From: a virus
IMG/VR virus record: IMGVR_UViG_3300005915_000093
Location: 1 to 26,937 of that record
Reading direction: 5' to 3' (one strand)
DNA length: 26,937 nt
The position numbers and the translations under genes were made by a program. Below the pieces are notes generated by a model. That model was not told the DNA's origin. It did no database searches and saw only the letters and a list, made by a program, of their open reading frames with translations. Numbering within the stretch: the first letter of the stretch is position 1; the number at the start of each line of letters is the position of its first letter. Shown piece by piece: positions 4,858 to 13,059 of the stretch.

Positions 4858-6342
4858 ATGGCATCATGGAGGGACTGGCCGGAACAGGACCGCATGAGGC
4901 TCCTGACGGAGCTAAAGGAACGGAATAGAGCTAAATACCTTAATAAGTTTACCCCTGAGTGGTTTCTTAATGAGTGCCTAGACCTAGACGGAATCTCTTT
5001 GGCAAGCTACCAGAGGGAAATGGTTCACGATGTCTTTGAAACAGACAGGGCTTGTTGGAGAGCGCCCCGTGGTGCAGGTAAGTCTGCCGGGGCTGCTATT
5101 GCTATATGGGCATTTATCCTCAAGCATCACATGGCTGGACATGAATGGAAGGTTGCAACCACAGCTTCAGTCTTCAGACAACTATCCCGATTCCTGTGGC
5201 CAGAGGTACATAAGTGGGGTAGGCGCATTAAGTGGGATGTCTTAGGGCTTAATAAGCACGAGTTTGAAATCTTGATGACTGAGATTAAGGGTCCAACGGG
5301 AACCGCCTTTGCAATGTCATCCAACGACCCTGACTTACTAGAGGGCGTACATGCCGACTACCTACTACTGGTACTAGACGAAGCCAAGGCAATCCCCCCT
5401 ATTATGTGGGATGCTTTAGAGGGAGCATTGGGTAGTGGTGAATGTCATGTGTTTGCGATATCAACCCCCGGCCCACCTTTAGGCAGGTTCTTTGATATAC
5501 ATAATCGTAAGAGAGGGCTAGATGACTGGACCCCTAAGAGGATTACCTTACAGGACTCTATTGCAGAGGGTAGGGTTAGTGCTGGCTGGGCTGAGCAAAG
5601 GCGCAAACAATATGGAGAAGGAAGTGCTGTGTATCGCAACTACGTCTTAGGTGAGTTCTCCACTGAGGAAGAGGGTGGGTTAATCCCCCTTGAGTGGATT
5701 GAGGCTGCTATGGCTAGATACCCCCAAATAAGGCCAGAACCTACCCAAGGCGGCATAGATGTAGCCGGAGAGGGTGATGACACTACCGTACTAGCTTATG
5801 GCTGTGTAGGGGGTGTAAATGGGCTTAAACAATGGGCTGGCATTAAGGAGCAGGAATTAGCCAATAATCTACTGGCTGCTTCCCAAGAGATAATGGTGCC
5901 ATATCCTAGTGAGAGGCTTAAGAAGTTTAACATAGACTCCATAGGTATAGGTGGCACTATATGTATGCTATTGGAACAGGCTAGGATGTCTGTCTTTAGA
6001 TTCTGTGGCAGTGCGTCTGGTGGCAACGAAGATGGTATAGAGTTTGCTAACCTAAGAGCCTTGGGCTATTGGAACCTTAGACAATTACTTAATCCTGAAT
6101 CAGATAATCCTATCTGGCTACCACCTGACGATGATTTAATGGGAGAGCTTACGTCATTAAAGACCGTGCCCGATGCTCATGGTAGGTTAAAGGTAGTAGA
6201 AAAGGCTAAGATAAAGACAAGCCTAGGTAGGTCTCCTGATAAGGCAGATGCAGTTATGTATTGCATGTGGGAAGTAACTGGTGGGGCTATTGGCTGGGAG
6301 GTTGTTAAGTCAACTGGTGGCATTGACATAGGGCTTATCTAA
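4858..6342 (+). CDS. terL: Terminase large subunit
   Basis: This is the motor ATPase and nuclease that packages DNA into the prohead. The ATPase domain shows Walker A at 69-76 (APRGAGKS), Walker B at 169-175 (LLLVLDE) and the coupling motif around S202-T203 (FAISTPG). The RNase H-like nuclease domain begins near D301 (GGIDVAGEGDDTT) and has candidate acidic residues D461 and D464 (SPDKADAV) near the end. Length (494 aa) is normal. An AGGAGG ribosome-binding site lies upstream of the ATG at 4858. It closes the packaging operon; the next 135 bases carry a late promoter. Confidence 0.95.
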   Translation: MASWRDWPEQDRMRLLTELKERNRAKYLNKFTPEWFLNECLDLDGISLASYQREMVHDVFETDRACWRAPRGAGKSAGAAIAIWAFILKHHMAGHEWKVATTASVFRQLSRFLWPEVHKWGRRIKWDVLGLNKHEFEILMTEIKGPTGTAFAMSSNDPDLLEGVHADYLLLVLDEAKAIPPIMWDALEGALGSGECHVFAISTPGPPLGRFFDIHNRKRGLDDWTPKRITLQDSIAEGRVSAGWAEQRRKQYGEGSAVYRNYVLGEFSTEEEGGLIPLEWIEAAMARYPQIRPEPTQGGIDVAGEGDDTTVLAYGCVGGVNGLKQWAGIKEQELANNLLAASQEIMVPYPSERLKKFNIDSIGIGGTICMLLEQARMSVFRFCGSASGGNEDGIEFANLRALGYWNLRQLLNPESDNPIWLPPDDDLMGELTSLKTVPDAHGRLKVVEKAKIKTSLGRSPDKADAVMYCMWEVTGGAIGWEVVKSTGGIDIGLI

Positions 6343-6383
6343 AGGGAAGGCCGGGAAGACCAAGAAGATAAGTACCCATTTTG

Positions 6384-6414
6384 GGAACATAAACACCCAT
6401 AATTGTCTTGTATA
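6384..6414 (+). promoter_or_regulatory. Late ECF-type promoter 2, GGAAC-N15-TGTCTTGTATA
   Basis: GGAAC at 6384-6388, 15 bases, then TGTCTTGTATA at 6404-6414: identical in both boxes to the site at 2582-2612. It lies between the large terminase and the membrane-protein gene at 6478 and would drive the long head-tail operon. Confidence 0.8.
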
Positions 6415-6432
6415 TGTTAGGGGGATGCTAAC

Positions 6433-6447
6433 GGGGTATATTGCCCC
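6433..6447 (+). other. Leader hairpin after late promoter 2
   Basis: GGGG (6433-6436) and CCCC (6444-6447) can pair around a seven-base loop about 20 bases after the promoter's -10 box. It is followed by ACTTTTC. It could protect the 5' end of the late message or act as a weak attenuator. Confidence 0.35.
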
Positions 6448-6477
6448 ACTTTTCTATACACTTGGGATAGGAGCAAT

Positions 6478-6720
6478 ATGCTTAATTCGATAAAGACATG
6501 GTGGCCAATAATAGTAACTGTACTTGCAGTGGCTTTTGCCTTGGGTGCTAACGCTAAATCTATTTCAGATAATTCTTGTGATATTAGGGAAAACAACGTA
6601 TTTATCCTAGAAAATACCGATGAGATTAGTGATGTAACTGCTACACTTGTCCGTATAGAAACAGATGTAGAGTGGGTAAGATATATGTTGGAACATGAAA
6701 TCTATGGAGAGGGTGAATAG
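6478..6720 (+). CDS. Small membrane protein with a C-terminal coiled coil (holin-like, 80 aa)
   Basis: One hydrophobic helix at residues 8-25 (WWPIIVTVLAVAFALGAN) is followed by an acidic, heptad-like segment (TDEISDVTATLVRIETDVEWVRYML). This one-helix-plus-coiled-coil layout resembles phage holin-associated or XhlA-like proteins, but the charge order differs and the homology is not certain. The end of the helix (ANAKS) could also be read as a signal-peptidase site. It is the first gene after late promoter 2 and overlaps the next gene, another membrane protein, by one base. GGATAGGAG precedes the ATG at 6478. A role in lysis or in DNA entry is possible. Confidence 0.65.
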   Translation: MLNSIKTWWPIIVTVLAVAFALGANAKSISDNSCDIRENNVFILENTDEISDVTATLVRIETDVEWVRYMLEHEIYGEGE

Positions 6721-6968
6721 TGGCAGATAAGAAAAAGGGAACCCTACCGGCCACGGAAAAGGTTAATCTCAAGTCTAAGCGGTTTATCATACTGGTAGCC
6801 CTTGACTTGCTTTGGGCTGGACTTCTAATATTCAACTCCCCAGTAGGTTTAGCCCTAGCCCCTTGGCTGGCTGGCATCAACGGTGTGTGGATACTTGGCG
6901 AAAGCTACCGACCCTCTGGCGTAGTTGAGGGTGTTGTAAGGAACATCCTAGGTACTGATGAGGAGTAA
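6720..6968 (+). CDS. Small membrane protein with two hydrophobic segments (82 aa)
   Basis: The gene starts with GTG at 6720 inside the previous stop (TAGTG), after GGAGAGG. A lysine-rich N-terminus leads into hydrophobic segments near residues 21-38 (RFIILVALDLLWAGLLIF) and 42-60 (VGLALAPWLAGINGVWILG), with a polar tail. That topology fits a small holin, and the neighbouring coiled-coil membrane protein could be its partner. However, the amidase lies 17 kb away, so the lysis role is inference only. A membrane protein needed for DNA ejection is the main alternative. Confidence 0.65.
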   Translation: MADKKKGTLPATEKVNLKSKRFIILVALDLLWAGLLIFNSPVGLALAPWLAGINGVWILGESYRPSGVVEGVVRNILGTDEE

Positions 6969-6971
6969 CAG

Positions 6972-9143
6972 ATGTCTTTAATGAATGATATGATAAAGCT
7001 TGCTGCTGCTAATAAAGTAGCAAAGCCTGAGGTATTAGATAGGGATTCATGGGGAAGCTTTAAGCTAACCACTAATGAAGACCCTGTAATAGCAGCTAGA
7101 GGCATTGCCGAATATAGGGCCATGCTTAGGGATGCCGAAGTTCTAGCTGCTTTGGAACTACGCCTTACTGGGTCCATGCCGGGCTTCCAGATTCTTGAGG
7201 CAGATAGTTCCGGCGAGGCTGCTGAGTCTGCAAGGCTTATAAGAAAGATTCTTAATGTAATACCGGGGTCAACCCTTGGTATCCTGAGGGACCAAGTATA
7301 TAGAGAGGCCATGATATCAGGCTTCGTTATTGCTGAAGAGGTCCAACAGGTAATGGATGACCCTGAGTTTGGCTCGATAATTGGGCTTAGCTCTATTAAG
7401 GTGAGGCCGTCTGATAACTTCAGCTTTGATACCGATAGACACGGCAATATAACGCAGGTTAATCAACTAACCACTGGCGCTAGTACACCAGTACCTATGG
7501 ACAGATGTATATATTACGCTCCATTCGGTACTCCCTTCAACCCTTATGGCAGGTCTGCTCTCTATGCGGCATACAACGCATGGAAGCTTAAGACCCACCT
7601 ATTTAGGTCGTTCGGTGTATTCATGGACTCTAATGCTTCAGGTGTTAGGGTTGGCAAGATAAAGAAGGCTGACTTCGCAGAGCTTAGGGATAGGGTACAG
7701 ACCATTCTTGAAAGAATGAGTTCTAATCCTTCTGTAACCCTCCCTGACACTGTAGACCTAGACCTTAAGATTCCTAACGGTGCGGCTGGTAAGCATTATA
7801 TAGATGCTATTCGTGAAATCTGTAATAAGGAAATCAGGAAGGCTATACTATATGATGAGAGTATAAATGCCGAAGGTCTACACACTGGTTCCTATGCTAG
7901 TAGAGAAATGTCTAAGGGCATTGTGGATGAGGTACTATCGGCTTACGGCGCGGCATACGCTGAGATTCTGAATGAGCAACTTATTAAAAGGCTCTTGAAG
8001 TGGAATGGTATGGAAGATTACCCAGCCCCGACGCTGGTATCTATTCCCGCCGTAATTCGTAACGAGGACCCCGCCCCTATACTAGCAGCCCTTGCTTCAG
8101 CGTACCAGTCTGGTGTCCTCACAGAGAAGATACCCGCTCAGGTACAGAACGACATTATTAAGGTTATGGTAGAGGGTATTGGCACAAACTGGCCCGACGA
8201 GCTTGAGAAAGATGATAGTAATGCTATTTCGGCTCATGCATGTAGCCATACTATAGAGCTATCGGCCCCTGCTGGTAGGTCCAAGGCTGATATGATGAAG
8301 TACCGCAAAGAGGTTAAGGTAGCTGAGGCTGATGCCCTTGTAAGTTGGGAAGAAGCCATTGCTAAAGTAAGGCCCATTATGGAGACTGCTATAGGCAGGG
8401 TTCTATTCGATAGTAACGGCCAGTGGAGACCTGACATCATGGTTAATGGTGTACCTAAGTTGGGTATTATCAGGCAGAGGCTTGGAGAGGTATCACATAG
8501 GGGTGGAACTGAACTCAGGAAAACACTTAGGGTGATAGCAGAAGACTCCCGTAAACAGGGCGTTAGCCAAGCAGAAAGAATGGTCCCAAAGAAGGCCAGT
8601 ATCATACAGAGAAAGAGTGTGGCTCCTACGGCTGCTGAAGAGATACTAAGTCAAGATGTTTATATGGCCCTTAACGGGTTTTATGACGAGCTTGATAGAA
8701 GCATGTTCTATATAGTGAGGAACTCGGCACTTAATCAGGTGTCTCCTGACCTTACTGCTATGGACATTGAGACAGAGCTTGATAAGGCGTTTGGGGAGAA
8801 TAAATCAACCATACTACTTGCAGGAGTAATGGCAGGTGCCTATGTCATAGGTCAGAGAGAAGTATTTGACCCTAGCGTTATTGTAGGATTTAAGTATGAT
8901 GCTACGTTTGATGATGGAACCTGTGAGATATGTGACGCTTGGCATGATACATTCATAAAGGCTGATGACCCAAGTATGCCGGGGCTGCCTATGCACCCCA
9001 AATGTAGATGTGTTAAAATTCCGGTATATGCAGGTGAAGAGCCTAGTGGATGGTTAAGCGGTGGCGAGTGGGCTACCGTGGATGACACTGGTGGGATTGC
9101 GTCAAGTTTTCCCACACCTAACGGATATGGTGGAGGAGCATAA
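6972..9143 (+). CDS. Portal protein (DUF935, Mu gp29-like) fused to a MuF-like minor head domain
   Basis: The portal forms the ring through which DNA enters and leaves the capsid. Residues about 35-400 match the DUF935 portal family of Mu-like phages (YRAMLRDAEVLAALELRLTG, GFVIAEEVQ, LFRSFGVFMDSNASG, SYASREMSKGIVDEV). The C-terminal part ends with the MuF signature: CEIC at 651-654, H675-P and C678-R-C680. MuF proteins are minor head proteins that may be ejected with DNA. Here the two usually separate proteins are one 723-residue chain. AGGAG lies before ATG 6972. Its residues 35-71 are duplicated in the gene at 3233. Confidence 0.9.
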   Translation: MSLMNDMIKLAAANKVAKPEVLDRDSWGSFKLTTNEDPVIAARGIAEYRAMLRDAEVLAALELRLTGSMPGFQILEADSSGEAAESARLIRKILNVIPGSTLGILRDQVYREAMISGFVIAEEVQQVMDDPEFGSIIGLSSIKVRPSDNFSFDTDRHGNITQVNQLTTGASTPVPMDRCIYYAPFGTPFNPYGRSALYAAYNAWKLKTHLFRSFGVFMDSNASGVRVGKIKKADFAELRDRVQTILERMSSNPSVTLPDTVDLDLKIPNGAAGKHYIDAIREICNKEIRKAILYDESINAEGLHTGSYASREMSKGIVDEVLSAYGAAYAEILNEQLIKRLLKWNGMEDYPAPTLVSIPAVIRNEDPAPILAALASAYQSGVLTEKIPAQVQNDIIKVMVEGIGTNWPDELEKDDSNAISAHACSHTIELSAPAGRSKADMMKYRKEVKVAEADALVSWEEAIAKVRPIMETAIGRVLFDSNGQWRPDIMVNGVPKLGIIRQRLGEVSHRGGTELRKTLRVIAEDSRKQGVSQAERMVPKKASIIQRKSVAPTAAEEILSQDVYMALNGFYDELDRSMFYIVRNSALNQVSPDLTAMDIETELDKAFGENKSTILLAGVMAGAYVIGQREVFDPSVIVGFKYDATFDDGTCEICDAWHDTFIKADDPSMPGLPMHPKCRCVKIPVYAGEEPSGWLSGGEWATVDDTGGIASSFPTPNGYGGGA
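7074..7276 (+). repeat. Source segment of the portal duplication
   Basis: Bases 7074-7183 and 7263-7276 inside the portal gene correspond to 3248-3366 in the chimeric gene. The 84 bases between the two CCGGG runs (7179-7183 and 7263-7267) are absent from the copy. The portal reading frame is intact here, so this is the parental locus. Confidence 0.85.
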
Positions 9144-10420
9144 TGTCTAACGAACACGTTGCTATAATCTACGGCCCCGACAAGTTTAGCAAGTTCCGCA
9201 AGGAATGTAATGCCTTTGACGAGGGCATTGGTGCTACATGGGGCGAGGGGGATGACGGCAAGACACAGGCTCAGATGGTTCACTTCGATACTATGAAATG
9301 GTCTCCTAAAGAGGCTAAGCAGTGGCTTAAGATACATTTCTACAAGCCCATAGAGTTTTCTGAGGGAGAAAAGCCTGAGGCAACCTTTAAGGTATGCGAG
9401 CCGGGTACTTACAAAGCATCTACTGGCAAGCTTACTATTACCGCCTCAGACATAGATGATGCTATTGAAGCCTTTACAGAGGCTAAACTTAAGGGTGTAC
9501 TCCCTGCCCTGAAATATACCCATGCTTCTGGCACTAAGGCTATAGGTGCGGGTAAGATTACAGATATGTGGAAAGCCAGCGATGGTTGGCTAATGGCAAA
9601 GGCTGTTATCCTAGATACTGCTGTAAGGGATGGACTCAAGAAGGGTATCCTAACCGATATCTCCCTAGAGGGTGGTAGTTCATTCCCATATAGCAACAAG
9701 GACTATGGTCTAGTAATATCCGCACTAAGTATACTGGCCCCCGGAGAATTTCCTGCGGTTCCGGGCGCTAGTTTAACAGAAATAGCCGCAGGAGCAAGTG
9801 TTGAAAGGGTGGTAGTTATGATAAACCAACCTGAGGATACTATTGCGGCTGAGGCTCCTGTTGTAGAAGCCCCCGTTGAGGCTGCTGTTGAGGACGCCCC
9901 TGATGAGGCCCCTGTAGAGGCCCCTGAGGACGAACCTACTGAGCCTACGGTAGAAGACCGCATGGAAGCCCTCGAAGCCCGTATAGCCCTATTGGAAGAG
10001 TCTATGCTGGCTGTTGAAGACGAGACCCCTGAGGAGGTCATTGAACCTGAACCTGAACCTGAGCCTGAAGCTGTTGCTGAAGGCCCAACTAATGAAGCTA
10101 TCGAAGCTTCTATTACCGAAGTTGAAAAGAAACTTCAAGCTGGAAAACGCAAGTCTTTCAGAGAGCATATAAACGGTCTAGCAGACAATTCTGCCAAGCA
10201 GATAGTTCTGGCCGCCGCAAGTATGTTCACCGTAGTAGCCGAGCCAGAGGTTCTTCTTAGTGGAGAACAAGGCGACTCTGAGGAAGCTGCTGTTATTGAG
10301 GAACTGCCCATCGTTGATAGGCAGGAAAAAGCCATACATGATGTAATGGCAAGAGACCATGTGGATTTCGTCTCTGCAACCAATTCGGTTGTAAAAGAAA
10401 ATCCCGAACTTTTCTCTTAA
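9143..10420 (+). CDS. Prohead protease with C-terminal scaffold (Mu gpI/gpZ-like)
   Basis: Residues 1-225 look like a Mu I-type or XkdF-type prohead serine protease: KYTHASGTKAIGAGKIT carries H127 and ILTDISLEGGSS carries S174, the likely catalytic His-Ser pair. Residues about 227-330 are low-complexity, Glu/Pro/Ala-rich (EAPVEA and EPEPEPEP runs), with a coiled coil (MEALEARIALLEESML), as expected for a scaffold. The C-terminus is helical. M226 at 9818 follows a GGGTGG stretch and could start a separate scaffold protein, as in phage Mu. The gene overlaps the portal stop (TAATG) and precedes the decoration and capsid genes. Confidence 0.8.
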   Translation: MSNEHVAIIYGPDKFSKFRKECNAFDEGIGATWGEGDDGKTQAQMVHFDTMKWSPKEAKQWLKIHFYKPIEFSEGEKPEATFKVCEPGTYKASTGKLTITASDIDDAIEAFTEAKLKGVLPALKYTHASGTKAIGAGKITDMWKASDGWLMAKAVILDTAVRDGLKKGILTDISLEGGSSFPYSNKDYGLVISALSILAPGEFPAVPGASLTEIAAGASVERVVVMINQPEDTIAAEAPVVEAPVEAAVEDAPDEAPVEAPEDEPTEPTVEDRMEALEARIALLEESMLAVEDETPEEVIEPEPEPEPEAVAEGPTNEAIEASITEVEKKLQAGKRKSFREHINGLADNSAKQIVLAAASMFTVVAEPEVLLSGEQGDSEEAAVIEELPIVDRQEKAIHDVMARDHVDFVSATNSVVKENPELFS

Positions 10421-10431
10421 AGGAGTAAACA

Positions 10432-10818
10432 ATGCTTAGAGTACCTTCAATGTTTGCTCAGCTTCCGGGAGTAACTGCTTCCGCTGATATCTCTGCATAT
10501 CAGTATTGTAATGTGAAACTGGATGCTGCAACAACTTGCACCTTCGCGGGTGCTGGCGAGAGGGCTGTTGGGGTTGTCCTCAACGCACCGGAAAGTGGAG
10601 AAGCTGCTGACATTATGGTCAGTGGAGTCTGCATGATGGTCGTTGACGGTAATGCCGGTGGTATCTCCGTAGGTTCGTATCTTATATCTGACGCTGCTGG
10701 CAAGGGCGTTGCAACCACCACTGACACCCACCAGCTTGTTGGAATGGCCCTTGCGGCTTCCACGGCTGCGGGTGACATAATCCCAGTTGTCATTATGCAT
10801 GGCACTCTGGCTGGATAA
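10432..10818 (+). CDS. Capsid decoration protein (DUF2190-like, putative)
   Basis: Head decoration proteins bind the outside of the capsid shell and stabilise it. This 128-residue protein is Gly/Ala-rich and beta-rich, with repeated short strands (ERAVGVVLNAPESGEAADIMVSG, SVGSYLISDAAGKG, LVGMALAASTAAGDIIPVVI), the pattern of DUF2190-type capsid cement proteins. The size and the position directly before the major capsid gene agree. AAAGGAG precedes ATG 10432. It could instead be a head fibre protein, but the fold pattern and location favour decoration. Confidence 0.75.
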   Translation: MLRVPSMFAQLPGVTASADISAYQYCNVKLDAATTCTFAGAGERAVGVVLNAPESGEAADIMVSGVCMMVVDGNAGGISVGSYLISDAAGKGVATTTDTHQLVGMALAASTAAGDIIPVVIMHGTLAG

Positions 10819-10833
10819 GGAAAGGGTAAAACA

Positions 10834-11745
10834 ATGAGTATTACTGTAGACACTGCACAACTCAGAAAGCTTGTCCTTCCTGTATTCACCGGATACAGCA
10901 ACGATGACTATCTGGCGAGGGTTATTCTCCCTCAAATCAACGTCAAAGAGGCTCACGGCCAAGTGGCCCAGTTCTCCGCAGACGTGCTGAGACTTACTAA
11001 CTCCGCAGTAGGCGAGTTCGGGAAGGCTGTTGAGGTTTCCTCAGGGCTTTCTTGGGCCAACTACGACTGCATCGACCACTTCAAGTCCCAGTTTGTTCCT
11101 AGTACCTTTGAGCGTCAGTTTGACGCACCTATTTCCGCTGCACAGTGGGCGGCTGAGTCAATCGCTCAGTCCTTGCTTGTTGAGGAAGAGGCTGCTCTTG
11201 CTACTGCTCTTACCTACACCAACTTCTCCGCAGGTTGGTATGCAACTCCGGGCACCAAGTGGAACTCCGCTGGTGGAGACCCCGTTGCTGATGTAAATAC
11301 GGGTATGGCCAAGGTTAGGACTGCCACTGGCAGGTTCCCTAACGTACTGGTTGTGACCCCTGATGTACACCTTGTTCTCGTGGACTATGTTAGGGCCTCT
11401 TATTCGATTGCTACCTATGCGGGTCAGCCCTCGAATGAGCAGATGGCTGCTTTCTTCGGTGTAAAGAGCTACTACGTTGCTGGCGCTTCGTACAACTCCG
11501 CTATCGAAGGACAGACCGCAGTGCTGGCTAACATCTACGGTACTGAGATGTGCTGGCTGCTCTATGTGCCTGAGAAGGCCAGTCTGATGGCTCCTGCTTT
11601 CGGTTACACCATTGTAGCCAATAGCACGATGGATGCTGAGGTAAGTAAGAACCCTCGCGGTATCACTTACCTCGCAAGCTCTGAGTATCAGGCGAAGGTT
11701 CTGAACTATGACGCAGGGTACGCCCTGTACAACACCTTAGCCTAA
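10834..11745 (+). CDS. Major capsid protein
   Basis: This protein forms the head shell. The 303-residue length, the N-terminal FTGYSNDDYLARVILPQINV stretch, the SWANYDCIDH region, the NVLVVTPDVHLVLVDY strand and a C-terminal half with an HK97-fold-like alternation (GTEMCWLLYVPEKASLM, GYTIVANSTMD, ITYLASSEYQAKVLN) match phage capsid proteins of the Mu-like/T-like type. Codon use is more biased here than in neighbours, with more C-ending codons, as expected for the most abundant protein. AAGG lies upstream of the ATG at 10834. A strong stem-loop follows at 11761-11782. Confidence 0.9.
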   Translation: MSITVDTAQLRKLVLPVFTGYSNDDYLARVILPQINVKEAHGQVAQFSADVLRLTNSAVGEFGKAVEVSSGLSWANYDCIDHFKSQFVPSTFERQFDAPISAAQWAAESIAQSLLVEEEAALATALTYTNFSAGWYATPGTKWNSAGGDPVADVNTGMAKVRTATGRFPNVLVVTPDVHLVLVDYVRASYSIATYAGQPSNEQMAAFFGVKSYYVAGASYNSAIEGQTAVLANIYGTEMCWLLYVPEKASLMAPAFGYTIVANSTMDAEVSKNPRGITYLASSEYQAKVLNYDAGYALYNTLA

Positions 11746-11760
11746 GCTAAGACTGGTGAT

Positions 11761-11782
11761 GGGGAGGGCTTCGGCTCTCCCC
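11761..11782 (+). terminator. UUCG-capped stem-loop after the capsid gene
   Basis: GGGGAGGGC-TTCG-GCTCTCCCC forms a nine-base stem with one G-U pair and a stable UUCG loop, 15 bases after the capsid stop. It lacks a T-run, so it may act as a partial terminator or as a barrier that protects the capsid message from 3' decay and raises its level. Confidence 0.6.
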
Positions 11783-11806
11783 GGACCCTTTAGGAATGGA
11801 GTTAAT

Positions 11807-12601
11807 ATGGCTTATACGGATACTGCTTACTTACAGACTGTTAATTCTGCCCTAACGCAGAATACTTTACTATTGGTCAATGCCATTAGTGATGCCTCTT
11901 TGTATTTAGATGGTAGGCTTGAGGAGAAGTATAGTATTCCGCTGAGTACGCAAGCTACTGGTAGTCTGCTATTTACAGACAACCCGACAGATGGTCATAC
12001 CCTTCCTGTAGGTGACGTAACGTATAGGTTTAAGGATACTCCTGTTCAGGTCAATGATGTTACTAGGGGAGCTTCTGCAACCCTATCCGCTACCAACCTA
12101 ATCTTTGCAATAAACCAACGTGGTAGCAATTTCTATACAGGAACCAAGGTTAATGTTGATGTAGCTGCTGTATACGGTTCTTCTACTACCGTAAACCTTG
12201 TCGCAAGAAAAGCAGGTACTTGGGGTAACTTCCTTGCTTTAGATGCTGGAACTGCACCTGTTACCGTTACTGCCTTTAGTGGTGGCTCAGGTGACTATCC
12301 CGTGCTAGAACGTATATCTGCATGGCTTGCAGTATCTTACTCATTAGCTGGACAGGCTAAGTCTTCTTTATCAAGTGGTGGCGGGGGAACTGACTTCATA
12401 GATGCTATGACTAAGAATGCAGAGGCATGGATAGATATGCTACTGGATGGTAAGATGTCCATTATAGAGGCAGATGGTTCCATAGTAAGCCCTAAGAGCG
12501 GTTCTCTACCAACAAGTTCTACTCTTAATGCAACACCCTTTGCAGATATAGGAGACCCTATCTATTGGGAAGAGGATTCGTCCTTAGAGTGGAGTAGGTA
12601 A
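11807..12601 (+). CDS. Head-tail connector, gp36/DUF1320-like, with an inserted beta domain
   Basis: The N-terminus (AISDASLYLDGRLEEKYSIPL, residues 26-46) and C-terminal half (YPVLERISAWLAVSYSL, KNAEAWIDMLLDGKM) match gp36-type (DUF1320) connector proteins that join head and tail. Between them, residues about 50-160 form an extra beta-rich module (GDVTYRFKDTP, TLSATNLIFAINQRG, TVNLVARKAGTWGNFLAL) of a kind seen in other phage virion proteins. The start is ATG 11807 (MAYTD), with GGAATGGAG before it; the frame is open further upstream only because it reads through the stem-loop. The next gene overlaps by one base. Confidence 0.8.
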   Translation: MAYTDTAYLQTVNSALTQNTLLLVNAISDASLYLDGRLEEKYSIPLSTQATGSLLFTDNPTDGHTLPVGDVTYRFKDTPVQVNDVTRGASATLSATNLIFAINQRGSNFYTGTKVNVDVAAVYGSSTTVNLVARKAGTWGNFLALDAGTAPVTVTAFSGGSGDYPVLERISAWLAVSYSLAGQAKSSLSSGGGGTDFIDAMTKNAEAWIDMLLDGKMSIIEADGSIVSPKSGSLPTSSTLNATPFADIGDPIYWEEDSSLEWSR

Positions 12602-13059
12602 TGGGAGTGCGCCTCAAGCTTACACCTGAGAGCCAAGCCACGATACGGTATTGGATGAAGGAAATGGCTCCTGAGTTTAAGTCAGAGGTTATTACCCCTT
12701 GGGTGAACGAACTGGGGCGTAAGTGGAAAGAACAGATGGAGGGTGCCTTCGTTGAAGAGGCCACCCCTCAGGGACCACCTTGGAAGGCCCTCACAGCTAG
12801 GTATGCGGCGTGGAAGATGCGACACGGCTATCCTGACCTTATAGGCACCCGTACCGGAGCCTTAAGCCGGTCTATGTATAAGACAATGACCCCGGCTAGA
12901 GCGACCGTAGAGGTGGGTTCTGGGGGCGTAGAATACGCTAAGTATTTCAATAGGGTAAGGTCATTCTTCCCATCTATGAGAAACGCTGAGAATGATGCCT
13001 ATGGGGTTTTTAACTCCAAGGTAAGAAGGTTTGCTAGGAAGGTCAATGGTGGAGCGTAA
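12601..13059 (+). CDS. Tail completion protein, Mu gpG-like (phage virion morphogenesis family)
   Basis: Proteins of this family finish the tail end or the neck before head-tail joining. The call rests on the typical order: PPWKALTARYAAWKMRHGYPDLIGTRTGALSRSM (near residues 59-92), then a beta-strand (ATVEVGSGGVEYAKYFN), and a basic, Arg/Phe-rich end. The 152-residue size is usual. It overlaps the connector gene by one base (TAATG) and is followed directly by the gp37-like gene, the order found in Mu-like phages. Confidence 0.8.
   Translation: MGVRLKLTPESQATIRYWMKEMAPEFKSEVITPWVNELGRKWKEQMEGAFVEEATPQGPPWKALTARYAAWKMRHGYPDLIGTRTGALSRSMYKTMTPARATVEVGSGGVEYAKYFNRVRSFFPSMRNAENDAYGVFNSKVRRFARKVNGGA

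Noticed and set aside
4794-4928. A 44-codon frame overlapping the small terminase stop (ATGA) and the start of the large terminase
   Set aside because: The overlap is attractive, but two thirds of it lie inside the large terminase coding region, it has no clear ribosome-binding site, and the product shows no recognisable pattern.
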